From contig JAHJCO010000054.1 of NCBI GenBank assembly GCA_018831265.1, positions 1-55,661 of the forward strand: a stretch of DNA of 55,661 bases. The letters run 5' to 3'. The stretch is from Actinomycetota bacterium (GTDB lineage Bacteria > Actinomycetota > Geothermincolia > Fen-727 > Anoxymicrobiaceae). Positions 17,311 to 25,637 of the stretch are shown one piece after another (the stretch's first letter is position 1; each line of letters begins with the position of its first letter). The position numbers were made by a program, and so were the translations under genes. Below the pieces are notes generated by a model. The model saw only the letters and a program-made list of their open reading frames with translations, ran no database searches and was not told where the DNA came from.

Positions 17311-18389
17311 GATCGTGCACTGAATGCGGGCTGCCGCGGAAGTTCTCTCGCACCTTCGACTGGAGGAGCGACGGGACCATCGTCGGGCGGAACCTCAAGG
17401 TGGAGTCGCGGATCATCTTCCTGGAGAGCAGCGAGCTCCAGGGGCTCTTCGACGACCTCTCCGCCATCCTCGGCGTCCCGATCGATCCAATCCTCATCGA
17501 GGCCGAGAAGAACATAGGCAATGCGATCTACTGGAACACCCCCCTGCGCCTGCTGCGCTTCGTGCCGTACTGGAACTGGATGCGGCCCGCCTGGCTCGCG
17601 AAGACGTCGGTCCGGCTGATGAGGGGGGACGTGGCCGGGCTCGGCGGTGGGGCGATAAGCGCGGACGCGTATAAGGCGGGCGACTCCATGGTGCTGCGCT
17701 ACGCGAACCCGTGCTTCGTGCCCAGGACGGTGGGGACCTCGCTGGGGATCTACGAGTCGATAGAGGGCATCCGGGGCGCCGACTACCAGTACGCCTACGA
17801 GGGCGGGGACCTGGTCATCACCATGAGCCACCCCCGGCGAACGAGCGAGCCCCTTGCCGAGACCAGGCTGAGGCTGGACCCGGTGTGCTTCGGGGAAGGC
17901 CCGCTCCTCTACGAGAGGTGCGGGCGGTGCGGGGCTCCGCTGGAGGTCTGCAGGGCCATGGAGTACGACCTGGAGGGCGGCATGATAACGAACCGGCTCA
18001 CGGGAAAGCGGGAGCTGGTGGGCGGGGTGCAGTCCATCGCGGCATGCATCAGGGAGCTGGAGGTGGAGCTGGGCGAGGACGTGCTCAACCTGCTGTTCGC
18101 CTGCCAGAAGGAGATAACCCGCTGGCAGCTCGAGCGGGACTACGGCCCGCCCGGCGAGGGCTTCCGGGACCGGTGTCTTCTGGAGTTCGCCCTGCGCGGG
18201 CTCGGGTACCCCACCACGCTGGAGCAGGACGGCGACTCGGTGACGATCGAGATCTTCAACGCGTACGACCAGACGCTGTACGCCGCGCGCCTGGCCGCGG
18301 TCGTCGAGTGCGAGACCGGGGGCGTCGCGGACGTTGAGTGGTCCGCCCGCCACAAGCAACGCGCCGCCTACACGATTACGGCGTCCTGA
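17307..18389 (+). CDS. Unrecognised protein with two CxxC motifs
   Basis: 360 residues if started at TTG 17307, which overlaps the kinase stop as TTGA, a coupling arrangement also used at trpF-trpB in this window. I do not recognise the family. Visible features: CTECG at the N-terminus and CGRCGAPLEVC in the middle, which may bind one metal or Fe-S centre; a segment LFDDLSAILGVPIDPILIEAEKNIGNAIYW that recalls small-molecule sensor (V4R-like) domains; and no membrane segment. Tight coupling to the membrane kinase suggests it is an accessory sensor or output protein of that kinase. This is inference only. Confidence 0.65.
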   Translation: MRSCTECGLPRKFSRTFDWRSDGTIVGRNLKVESRIIFLESSELQGLFDDLSAILGVPIDPILIEAEKNIGNAIYWNTPLRLLRFVPYWNWMRPAWLAKTSVRLMRGDVAGLGGGAISADAYKAGDSMVLRYANPCFVPRTVGTSLGIYESIEGIRGADYQYAYEGGDLVITMSHPRRTSEPLAETRLRLDPVCFGEGPLLYERCGRCGAPLEVCRAMEYDLEGGMITNRLTGKRELVGGVQSIAACIRELEVELGEDVLNLLFACQKEITRWQLERDYGPPGEGFRDRCLLEFALRGLGYPTTLEQDGDSVTIEIFNAYDQTLYAARLAAVVECETGGVADVEWSARHKQRAAYTITAS

Positions 18390-18419
18390 CGGCCCCCCCT
18401 GATTGGGCCGGGACTCTGC

Positions 18420-18446
18420 ATAGAATGGTGCCTGGCACCATTCTAT
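18420..18446. repeat. 27-bp perfect palindrome with GGTGCCTGGCACC centre
   Basis: ATAGAATGGTGCC, a central T, and GGCACCATTCTAT pair without mismatch. It touches the TGA stop (18447-18449, minus strand) of the URO-D family gene and lies between two convergent genes, where it could act as a bidirectional terminator, though no T-run follows. Confidence 0.85.
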
Positions 18447-19562
18447 TCACTTCACCGAGTCGATCATTGCGTGGACGTTCTCGGGCTTGGACTCGGGGGG
18501 GACCGAGCAGCTCGAGCTGAGGATGAATCCTCCGCCCTCGCCGACCTCGCGGACGAGCCGCTCGCAGTAATCGCCCATCTCCTCGGCGGTGCCCAGGGTG
18601 AAGAGCGAGGCCGGGACGTTGCCCATCAGGCAGATGTGGTCGCCCAGGATCTCCTTGGCCTCGAAGATATCGGTCGACTCGTCCAGGTTGAGGACGCACT
18701 TGCCCCGTGGAAGCTCACGGAAAAACTGGAGCATGGGGGTGTAGTCGGAGTCGAAGTGGAAGAACGGGGTAGCCCCCGCGGCCAGCACGCGCCCGGTGAT
18801 CTCGAGGAGCGAAGGCAGCACGAAGCGCTCGAAGTCGGCCGGCGAGATGAACGTAGCCGAGGTGCGGGCCGAGCCTATGAAGCAGTACCGCGAGGCGAAC
18901 GCCCGGACGCCGCCCACCATCATCCGGGAGCAGAAGGCGGTCACGGCCGGGAGCGCCCCCAGTATCTCCTCGGGGCAGGTCCGGAGGTCCTTAGAGAAAG
19001 GGACGAGCGAGCGCGTGCCCGACAGGACGTCGAACGGAAGCACATTGGGAGGGGTCCCCCCGAGGCAGGGAACACCGCGTTTCTCCCACCTGGTGATGTG
19101 CCGCCTGAACCCCAGCACGTATCGAAGGAACGAAACGCCATAGGGCGCGGCGGTCAGGGGCGAGGCGAGCTCGGGGGTCGCACGGCGGACGGCGCGCGTA
19201 TAGACGCGCGTGAACCCGCGCCGCCTGATCTCCCCGTAGACCTCCGGTCCCTCCTGCTCCTCCTCCATCGCCTGCATCGGCTCGTCGTCGGCTGCCCCGT
19301 CCCTGCCCGGTAGCCTGACCTTCATAGGCATGCCTACCGTGACGAACGGCCCGGAGCCTCCCAGGAACAGGTGGTGCCCGTCGAAGCCGAAGTCGCGCCA
19401 CGCCGCCTCGAGCGCGGCCTCGGCCTTTCGCATATCGAAGAGCAGCTCGCGCTGGGTGATGCCGAAGTGCCTGGCCGGGTAGGAGTCGAAGTCCGGGACG
19501 ACGGGTACTCGGTCGGGCTTCCGCAGTGCTACGGCCGCTACTATGCGTTCACGCCTATCCAT
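18447..19562 (-). CDS. URO-D family methyltransferase-like protein
   Basis: 371 residues, ATG 19562. It starts with the MDRRERIVAAVALRKPDRVPVVPDF signature of the uroporphyrinogen-decarboxylase/corrinoid-methyltransferase superfamily and ends with the barrel motifs FFHFDSDYTPMLQFF, CVLNLDESTDIFEAKEILGDHICLMGNVPA and ILSSSCSVPPESKPENVHAM. In MtaA/CmuA-type members His and Cys at such places bind the zinc that activates a thiol; the Cys in SSSCSVP is present. True HemE is unlikely: no other haem genes are near, and a close paralogue lies next to it with an 8-nt overlap. The role in the redox cluster is probably methyl or substrate transfer; unproven. Confidence 0.8.
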   Translation of the reverse strand: MDRRERIVAAVALRKPDRVPVVPDFDSYPARHFGITQRELLFDMRKAEAALEAAWRDFGFDGHHLFLGGSGPFVTVGMPMKVRLPGRDGAADDEPMQAMEEEQEGPEVYGEIRRRGFTRVYTRAVRRATPELASPLTAAPYGVSFLRYVLGFRRHITRWEKRGVPCLGGTPPNVLPFDVLSGTRSLVPFSKDLRTCPEEILGALPAVTAFCSRMMVGGVRAFASRYCFIGSARTSATFISPADFERFVLPSLLEITGRVLAAGATPFFHFDSDYTPMLQFFRELPRGKCVLNLDESTDIFEAKEILGDHICLMGNVPASLFTLGTAEEMGDYCERLVREVGEGGGFILSSSCSVPPESKPENVHAMIDSVK

Positions 19563-20679
19563 GTACCGATTCGAGCATCGCTTTCACGTTCTCCGGTTTC
19601 GAGTCGATGGGGACCGTGCATCCCGAGGAGAGGATAAAGCCGCCGTCCGAGCCCAGCTCCTCGATGAGGCGGCGGCAGTAGGCGTGCACCTCCTCGGGCT
19701 CGCCCAGCTTGAGTAGCGTGGCCGGGACGTCCCCCATGATGCACATCCGGTCGCCCAGGACCTCCTTCGCCTTGAATATGTCGGAGGTGCCGTCCAGGTT
19801 GAGGATGCAGGAGCGGGCGGGCAGCTCCTTGAGGTACTCGAAGAACGGGGTCCACTCGCTGTCCAGGTGCAGGACCGGGGTGATCCCGCGCTCGACGAAG
19901 AACTCGGAGAGCTCCTTCCACTCCGGCAGCGCCAGCTGTTCGAACAGCTTCGGGCTGAGGAAGGTGGCGCTGGTCCGCGTCCCCCCCATGAACACGCGCC
20001 TGACGCCGGTGATCTTTACGGTGCGGACGCCGCGCGCCTTGAATAACGCCATGAGGCGGCGGCTCGCGCCCTTCACCTTCTCGGGGCGGCGGAAGAGGTC
20101 CAGGGTGAACGCGGTGGCAGAGCGCAGCGTGAGGGAGATGAACTCCATGGGGGTGAACACTATGTTGGGTCCGACCAGGCACTCGAAGTCCCGGCGGGCC
20201 CAGCGGCGCGCCGACCGGCCGATGAGGAAGTCGTCCAGCATGTTCTTGGCGAGCGCGTAGCGGGCGTACACCGGCCCGCTCACCGAGGGGTTGTGCGCGA
20301 CCACCATGTCCAACAGCCAGGAAAGCGCGCCCTGCTCGATGAGGTCGTCGTACTGCTCGGGCCGCATGACCTCCTTCTCCACGAACTGGAACATCTCGTC
20401 GGCGGGGTAGCCGTCGACCCCCGGTATCCGCGGCGGGGAGGGGAAGATGAGCTGCAGGGTGCGGCCCATGCCGCCGTAGGAGAGGTTCATGCCGTCCATG
20501 CGGCCCAGGTCGGCCATGGTCTTCTCGATAGCCGCATCGGCCTTCGCCAGGTCGAAGAGCATATCGTGCTGGGTGACGCCGGCGTAGCGCGCCGCGAAGA
20601 TGTCGATTATCGGGACGACGGGAATGCGGTCGGGCTTCTCCAGCCGTATCGCGGCCTCGATCCGTTCGCGTGAGTTCAT
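19555..20679 (-). CDS. URO-D family methyltransferase-like protein
   Basis: 374 residues, ATG 20679. It is similar throughout to the next gene: MNSRERIEAAIRLEKPDRIPVVPII, VLHLDSEWTPFFEYLKELP, ILNLDGTSDIFKAKEVLGDRMCIMGDVPATLLKLG and ILSSGCTVPIDSKPENVKAML. The central part differs (TLQLIFPSPPRIPGVDGYPADEMF versus a charged insert in the neighbour), so the pair may act as a heterodimer or on related substrates. Its end overlaps the paralogue's start by 8 nt. The family binds zinc and transfers methyl groups or decarboxylates; with the upstream Fe-S and molybdopterin genes an anaerobic C1 or demethylation role is conceivable. Confidence 0.8.
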   Translation of the reverse strand: MNSRERIEAAIRLEKPDRIPVVPIIDIFAARYAGVTQHDMLFDLAKADAAIEKTMADLGRMDGMNLSYGGMGRTLQLIFPSPPRIPGVDGYPADEMFQFVEKEVMRPEQYDDLIEQGALSWLLDMVVAHNPSVSGPVYARYALAKNMLDDFLIGRSARRWARRDFECLVGPNIVFTPMEFISLTLRSATAFTLDLFRRPEKVKGASRRLMALFKARGVRTVKITGVRRVFMGGTRTSATFLSPKLFEQLALPEWKELSEFFVERGITPVLHLDSEWTPFFEYLKELPARSCILNLDGTSDIFKAKEVLGDRMCIMGDVPATLLKLGEPEEVHAYCRRLIEELGSDGGFILSSGCTVPIDSKPENVKAMLESVHG

Positions 20680-20701
20680 CTACACTCCCGTTGCTCTTGG
20701 G

Positions 20702-20754
20702 CCGGGACGTCAGTCCCGGATCGTTATCGCTCAATACGGCGGACTGAAGTCCGC
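20702..20754. repeat. Two GGACTTCAGTCC-type hairpins
   Basis: CCGGGACGTCAGTCCCGG (20702-20719) and GCGGACTGAAGTCCGC (20739-20754) fill the 81-bp gap between the molybdopterin gene and the first URO-D gene. The same hairpin type recurs at 23991-24008. They are short, GC-rich and lack T-runs. Confidence 0.8.
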
Positions 20755-20760
20755 GCCCGA

Positions 20761-22869
20761 TCAATGTGCTTTTCGAACCCGGCACAGCGAGCATTTGAGC
20801 GGCTCCGAGCCCGTGTCCGGGTCGTACTCCGTATCCCCGAACAGCGCGTTGACACTGGAGCGGCGCCGGCCGTGGTCCGGCGGCGGCTCCTCCGGGAACC
20901 ACCAGGCGTGCTGCGCGCAGACCGTGTCCCGGCGGATGCCGTCTGTCAGGCGGGCCACCATCTCCACGCTCCCCTCCGGCGTCTCGATGCGGACACACCC
21001 TCCATCCTCAATGCCGAGGTCTGCCGCCGTCTCCGGGTGTATCTCCACCAGCGGCTCCGGGTTGCGGCGTCGCAGCCGCTCTATCTGCCTGCCCTCGCTG
21101 TGGAAGAACCCGCGTATCTTGGCGCCGGTGGTCAGCACCAGCGGGTACTCCCGGGCCAGGTCCGGCGTGGAAACTGGCGACATCGGCGGTTCCCTGTAGA
21201 CGGGCAGGGGCTCCAGCCCCATCGCCTCCAGTATCGTCGAGCGCAGCTCCAGCTTTCCGGTGGGGGTTACGAACCCGGACTCGCGGTACTTGTGGTAGCG
21301 CATCTCACCCGTGAGTATCCCACGCTCGCAGAACTCGTCGAAGTCCATACCGGTCTCCTGAAGGACCCAGTCGAAGTAGGAGCGCAGGTCCGGCCAGGGG
21401 AACGCCTCCTCGAGCCCGAGCCGGTGCGCGAGCTCTATTATCACGTCGCGGTCGTCGCGGACCTCCCCCAGGCGCGCCACCGACTTGCGCGCCAGCACGC
21501 ACCAGATCTTGTGCAGGTTGGCGACGTCGTCCTGCTCAAGCCAGGTCGCCGCCGGCAGGAACAGGTCGGCCCGCTGGGCGGTCGGGGTGAGGAAGAAGTC
21601 GGACACGACCGTGAACTCCAGCGCGTCCAGGGCGCGCTCTATCTCGTCCGAATGTGTCTGGGTGAGGAGAGGGTTCGACCCCACTATCCAGAGCGCCCGC
21701 ATCCGGTACGGATCGCCGGTCGCGATGGAGCGCCAGAACGTCGGGGCGTGGGTGATGGCGCAGAGCGGGTAGGTACCCGCGTCGACAGCCCGGCCGACCT
21801 TGTCTTTGGTGAGAAACTGCAGGCCTGCGACCTCCAGGTTCATGAACAGCGAGCGCTGCCTCACACCTTCGGGCGGCACCCAGAGGACGTCGCCGCCGGG
21901 CCTGTCTATGTTGCCCGTGATGGCTCTCAGTATCAGCAGGGAGCGCGCGGTCTGGTAGTTGCAGGCGCTCATGTCCACCGCGTTGCCCCAGAGCATGGCG
22001 GCCGGGGCGCATGTCGCGTAAGCACGGGCGGCCTCCACGATCTCGGACTCCTCGAGGCCTGTTATCGGCGCGGCCCAGGCGGGCGTGAACGGCTCCACGT
22101 GCGCGGCCAGCTCCTCGAAGCCTGCGGTGTAGCCTTCGACAAACTCCCGGTCCCAGAGCCCCTCCCCGATAATAGTGTTTATCATCGCCAGTGCCAGCGC
22201 GCCGTCGCTGCCGGGGCGGAGCTGCAGCCAGTGGTCGGCGTCCCGCGTGGGCTTTACCCTCCTGGGGTCTACGATGATGACCTTCTCGGCCTGCCTGATG
22301 GCCCTCTCGACAGTGCCCCCGCACATACCGTCGGAGGCCCCGGTTTCGGTGACGTTGCACCCCCATATCACGATGCATCGGGGCGTGGTCCCGCCGAAGC
22401 CGTAGAAGTCGCAGATGGGAAGCTGCCCCAGCGTGTGGACGCTCGCCAGCCAGCGCGGCATGTAGCACAGGTGCGCGACCCCGGTGAAGTTGGGGGTCCC
22501 GTAGGCGTGGGCGAAGCGCGAGGTGAAGTTGGTGTAGGGCCTGCCGGTCCCCTGGGCCATCCCGAAGTACTCGGTGCCCGGGTCCTGCTTAAGGTCCGCC
22601 AGCCTTCCGGCCATCTCGCTCAGCGCCTCGTCCCAGGAGACCCTCTCCCAGTCACCCGAGCCCCGTGGACCTTTCCGCCTCATGGGATAGGTCACACGGT
22701 CGGGGTGGTACAGCAGGTCCGGGGCGGCGGCGCCCTTGGGACACAGGTATCCGCGGCCGGTGGGGCTCTCCGGGTCGCCGGTGACCTTGACCACGCGTTC
22801 GCCGTCCATGTGGACGAGGACCTGGCACACCCCGTGACAGCCCCGGCAGGCGGTCCGGACCACCTTCAT
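20761..22869 (-). CDS. Molybdopterin (Mo/W) oxidoreductase, DMSO reductase family
   Basis: 702 residues from ATG 22869. Cys8-x2-Cys11-x3-Cys15-x27-Cys43 at the N-terminus should hold one [4Fe-4S] cluster. The rest follows the bis-MGD fold: WERVSWDEAL, VIWGCNVTETGASDG, VIIVDPRRVKPTRDADHWLQLRPGSDGALALAM, ADLFLPAATWLEQDD and a C-terminal VLTTGAKIRGFFHSEGRQ domain. Cys135 (VAHLCYMPR) is the probable metal ligand. The layout resembles acetylene hydratase and related catabolic enzymes, but the Asp that acetylene hydratase uses next to its cluster is His12 here. No Tat signal, so it is cytoplasmic. The ATG overlaps the Fe-S gene's stop (ATGA), so the two are probably partners. Confidence 0.9.
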   Translation of the reverse strand: MKVVRTACRGCHGVCQVLVHMDGERVVKVTGDPESPTGRGYLCPKGAAAPDLLYHPDRVTYPMRRKGPRGSGDWERVSWDEALSEMAGRLADLKQDPGTEYFGMAQGTGRPYTNFTSRFAHAYGTPNFTGVAHLCYMPRWLASVHTLGQLPICDFYGFGGTTPRCIVIWGCNVTETGASDGMCGGTVERAIRQAEKVIIVDPRRVKPTRDADHWLQLRPGSDGALALAMINTIIGEGLWDREFVEGYTAGFEELAAHVEPFTPAWAAPITGLEESEIVEAARAYATCAPAAMLWGNAVDMSACNYQTARSLLILRAITGNIDRPGGDVLWVPPEGVRQRSLFMNLEVAGLQFLTKDKVGRAVDAGTYPLCAITHAPTFWRSIATGDPYRMRALWIVGSNPLLTQTHSDEIERALDALEFTVVSDFFLTPTAQRADLFLPAATWLEQDDVANLHKIWCVLARKSVARLGEVRDDRDVIIELAHRLGLEEAFPWPDLRSYFDWVLQETGMDFDEFCERGILTGEMRYHKYRESGFVTPTGKLELRSTILEAMGLEPLPVYREPPMSPVSTPDLAREYPLVLTTGAKIRGFFHSEGRQIERLRRRNPEPLVEIHPETAADLGIEDGGCVRIETPEGSVEMVARLTDGIRRDTVCAQHAWWFPEEPPPDHGRRRSSVNALFGDTEYDPDTGSEPLKCSLCRVRKAH

Positions 22870-23969
22870 GGAGCGGTCTCCCTGCCGGTATGAAAGAAAT
22901 GGTCTGAGGTATTCTTGCACTCATTGCGTCTGGAGAGGGTGAGCTTCTCGGCGAGGATCTCCTCCCTTCCCATGACCTCCCCCGTGCGCGCGTAGTGGTC
23001 CATGACCTCATCGAAACCGAACCGGTGCAGCGGGCAGGAGTTGATGCAGACGGCGCAGCCTTTCAGCCTCGAGAAGAACCGGAAGCACCTGACATCATTC
23101 ACTTTCCGCTTGTAGACACCGCGCCACCAGACCCGCTCGCGCGGGATGGCGCCGGCCGGGCACCTGTCCACGCAGAGGAGGCACTCGTCGCAGAAGGCCG
23201 CCACCCCCAGGTCCACCGGGCTGTCGAGGGGCAGCTCGGCGTCCAGCGCGATGCAGCACCACCTCTGGCGGGGTCCATACTGAGGGGTGATGACCCCCCC
23301 GAAGGCGCCCAGCTCCCCGAGACCCGCGAGTATCGCGTGCACGGTGTACTGCATCGCTCCGTCGAACGGGACCCTGGCCGAGCAGGAGACCCCCTTCCTC
23401 CTGATGAAGTTCGCGACCCGGTGGACGCGCCAGCCCGCCTTCCTGTAGATATCGTAGTCCGGGTACCGGCGCAGGCGGAAGTCCGGGGCTTCGAGCAGGA
23501 ACTCCTTGCGCATCTCCATGCCCAGGACCAGGACGGTGTCGTAGGGAAAGGCGGAGTCGTACCCCAGGGATACGAAGCGGCGGTCCAGGAGGGTGACGCC
23601 GCTGATGAAGCCGAGGGAGGCCGCGTAGCGCTGTATCTCCTCCTTGAGCCGAGCACCGTCCGTGATGGTCCTCGGGTGCCTTGCCGTCATGTACCTGTCG
23701 TAGCGCTCCTGGAACAGCTCCATGAAGACCATCGGCGGTATTGTCGGCGTCAGCTCGGGCAGCAGCTCGACCGCCCTGTGAGCCAAGGGATAGAGAAGCG
23801 CCTGTGGTGGGCGAAGAGGCGGTATCGCGAATCGAAGGGGATTGACCTCCGAGTAGAGGTTCAGCTCGGCGGCGTCCACCTCCACCCCGGGGATGCGCAG
23901 AACCGCGCCGTCGTCGGGGATGGGCGGGCGGGTGACCACCCGCTGCCCGCGGTAGCGGTGGAGCTTCAA
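22866..23969 (-). CDS. QueG/reductive-dehalogenase-like double [4Fe-4S] protein
   Basis: 367 residues from TTG 23969. Two ferredoxin-type motifs: Cys260, 263, 266, 270 (CDECLLCVDRCP) and Cys295, 305, 308, 312 (GCAVCINSCP). The upstream GELGAFGGVITPQYGPRQRW segment resembles the region before the clusters in reductive dehalogenases and epoxyqueuosine reductase. There is no Tat signal and no membrane partner gene. It probably feeds electrons to the coupled molybdopterin enzyme, or is a soluble corrinoid reductase. The last residues NECKNTSDHFFHTG are encoded by a family A repeat (22890-22920), so the C-terminus has been rewritten by a repeat while the frame stayed open into the next start codon. 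Confidence 0.8.
   Translation of the reverse strand: MKLHRYRGQRVVTRPPIPDDGAVLRIPGVEVDAAELNLYSEVNPLRFAIPPLRPPQALLYPLAHRAVELLPELTPTIPPMVFMELFQERYDRYMTARHPRTITDGARLKEEIQRYAASLGFISGVTLLDRRFVSLGYDSAFPYDTVLVLGMEMRKEFLLEAPDFRLRRYPDYDIYRKAGWRVHRVANFIRRKGVSCSARVPFDGAMQYTVHAILAGLGELGAFGGVITPQYGPRQRWCCIALDAELPLDSPVDLGVAAFCDECLLCVDRCPAGAIPRERVWWRGVYKRKVNDVRCFRFFSRLKGCAVCINSCPLHRFGFDEVMDHYARTGEVMGREEILAEKLTLSRRNECKNTSDHFFHTGRETAP
22890..22920. repeat. Family A 31-bp repeat inside a coding region
   Basis: ATGAAAG, core TGGTCTGAGGT and the degenerate right arm ATTCTTGCAC. It is the most diverged of the ten family A copies in the window, consistent with an old insertion that is now part of the Fe-S protein's reading frame. 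Confidence 0.75.
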
Positions 23970-23990
23970 GCTTCTTCTCTCATGATTGGG

Positions 23991-24008
23991 GCGGGACTTC
24001 AGTCCCGC
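23991..24008. repeat. GGACTTCAGTCC hairpin supplying a stop codon
   Basis: GCGGGACT-TC-AGTCCCGC, 8-bp perfect arms. On the minus strand the acyl-CoA synthetase gene ends GTG CGG GAC TGA inside this hairpin, so its last codons and stop (23999-24001) come from the repeat. Confidence 0.8.
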
Positions 24009-25552
24009 ACATCCATCTCCTGGAGGTGCTCGCGGACCTCACGGCGCAGGACCTTGCCCAGCGCGGTCTTTGGGACCGCGTCCATGATGATAACCCTCTT
24101 GGGCGTCTTGTACCCCGCGATGCGCTCCCTGACGAAGGCGATGAGCTCCTCGTCCGTCGCGCTCATCCCCTCCTTGAAGGCGACGGCGGCGGTGACGGCC
24201 TCGCCCCACTTGGGGTCCGGCATCCCCACCACGGCGGCCTCCAGGATGGCGGGGTGCTCGTAGAGGACCCGCTCCACCTCGAACGGATAGACGTTCTCGC
24301 CCCCGGTGATTATCATGTCGTTCTTGCGGTCCACGATGTAGATGAAGCCGTCTTCGTCGACCCGGGCCAGGTCACCCGTGTGCAGGAAGCCGTTCCGCAT
24401 GGCCTTCGCGGTAAGCTCGGGGTCCTTCCAGTACCCCTTCATGATGTTCGCGCCGCGTACCGTGATCTCGCCGATCTGTCCCACCGCCACGTCGTTGTCG
24501 TCCTCGTCGACCACGTGGACCTCGGTGACCAGCGACTCACGGCCGGCGGAGGTGAGCCGGCGTGTCAGCTCGGGCGGGCCCTCCAGGCGGCACTGGTCCT
24601 CCGCGCGAAGCATGGTCGCCAGCGGTGCGGCCTCCGTCAGCCCGTAGCCCTGCTGGAAGATGGGGCCGAACTTCTCAATGAGGCGCTTCATCAGGTCGGC
24701 GGGCATGGGGGCTCCGGCATATGTGAAGTACTTGATGCTGGACAGGTCGAACTTGTCGAGGTCGGGGAAGTCGAGTATCCACGAGAAGAGGATGGGCACC
24801 ATGTTCATGTGGGTGATCCGCTCCCGCCCGATGAGGGAGAGTATCTCGTTGAAGTCGAACTGCTTGATGATGACACCCTTGCCGCCGGCGCAGTGGTGTA
24901 CCAGTATCGGCCACCACGCCGTGTGGAATATGGGAAGCACCTGGAGGGTGGCGTCGCCCGGGTCGAAGAGGTTGGCCAGGCCCATCCCGAAAGTGGACGT
25001 CATGTAGTTGCGGTGCGTGAGCATGACTCCCTTGGGAAGGCCGGTGGTGCCGCCGGTGTACTGGAGCTGGCACAGGTCGTCCTCGTCCACCGCGACGTCC
25101 GGTTCGCCCGCCTCCGAGGACTCGACGAGCTCCTCGTAGTCGGTCCAGCCTTCCTTGCGCCAGCCGAGGGTGACGTACCGCTTCACCTGGGGAAGGCGGT
25201 CGCCGATCTGCTCGACAACGGCCGCGAACTCCGCGCCGACGAGGAGCACCTCGGCGTCCGAGTGGTCGATGACGTAGGCGAGCTCGTCGGGGGACAGGCG
25301 GAAGTTCAAGGGCACCGTGACGGCGCCAAGCTTCGAGGTGGCGTAGTAGGTCTCCACGTAGCGGTGGCAGTTGAAGGCGAGCACGGCGACCTTGGTACCG
25401 TGCTCCACACCCAGGCCCGCCAGGCCGTTCGCCAGGCGGTTCACCCGCTCGTTGAGCGTGCGCCAGTCCAGCCTGGTATCCTCGCAGACCAGGCACTCGC
25501 GGCCCGGGTCCAGCCTCGCGTGCTTCCTCGGGATATCACCGAGCACTAACAT
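23999..25552 (-). CDS. Acyl-CoA synthetase (AMP-forming)
   Basis: 517 residues, ATG 25552, GGGAGGA 5 nt upstream. Complete set of ANL motifs: LQYTGGTTGLPKGVMLTHRNY, YGLTEAAP, GYWKDPELTAKAMRNGFLHTGDLARVDEDGFIYIVDR, GGENVYPFEVERVLYEHPAI and the C-terminal Lys in TALGKVLRREVR. It converts a fatty or aromatic acid to its CoA thioester. Size and motifs are like medium/long-chain FadD or 4-coumarate-type ligases; the substrate cannot be assigned. It heads the block with the Fe-S, molybdopterin and URO-D genes. Its stop codon lies inside a hairpin repeat. Confidence 0.92.
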   Translation of the reverse strand: MLVLGDIPRKHARLDPGRECLVCEDTRLDWRTLNERVNRLANGLAGLGVEHGTKVAVLAFNCHRYVETYYATSKLGAVTVPLNFRLSPDELAYVIDHSDAEVLLVGAEFAAVVEQIGDRLPQVKRYVTLGWRKEGWTDYEELVESSEAGEPDVAVDEDDLCQLQYTGGTTGLPKGVMLTHRNYMTSTFGMGLANLFDPGDATLQVLPIFHTAWWPILVHHCAGGKGVIIKQFDFNEILSLIGRERITHMNMVPILFSWILDFPDLDKFDLSSIKYFTYAGAPMPADLMKRLIEKFGPIFQQGYGLTEAAPLATMLRAEDQCRLEGPPELTRRLTSAGRESLVTEVHVVDEDDNDVAVGQIGEITVRGANIMKGYWKDPELTAKAMRNGFLHTGDLARVDEDGFIYIVDRKNDMIITGGENVYPFEVERVLYEHPAILEAAVVGMPDPKWGEAVTAAVAFKEGMSATDEELIAFVRERIAGYKTPKRVIIMDAVPKTALGKVLRREVREHLQEMDVRD

Positions 25553-25582
25553 CGCAGTCCTCCCTCGACTCTCAGCACCCGA

Positions 25583-25631
25583 CTAATACTTTTCCCCTAA
25601 TGTGCCAGGCACATTAATCGAAAAGTATTAG
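25583..25631. repeat. Nested palindrome with GTGCCAGGCAC centre
   Basis: Outer arms CTAATACTTTTC (25583-25594) and GAAAAGTATTAG (25620-25631) pair perfectly; the inner arms TAATGTGCC and GGCACATTA (25598-25616) pair around a central A. It fills most of the gap between the flavoprotein stop and the CoA ligase start. Confidence 0.85.
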
Positions 25632-25637
25632 TTAGGA

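Noticed and set aside
18447..20679. Assignment of the URO-D proteins as HemE
   Set aside because: Two divergent overlapping paralogues, no haem genes nearby and a barrel C-terminus with the SSxCxVP motif point to the methyltransferase-like branch.
20761..22869. Assignment as acetylene hydratase
   Set aside because: The overall layout is similar, but the essential Asp beside the cluster is His12, and no supporting genes are seen; only family membership is claimed.
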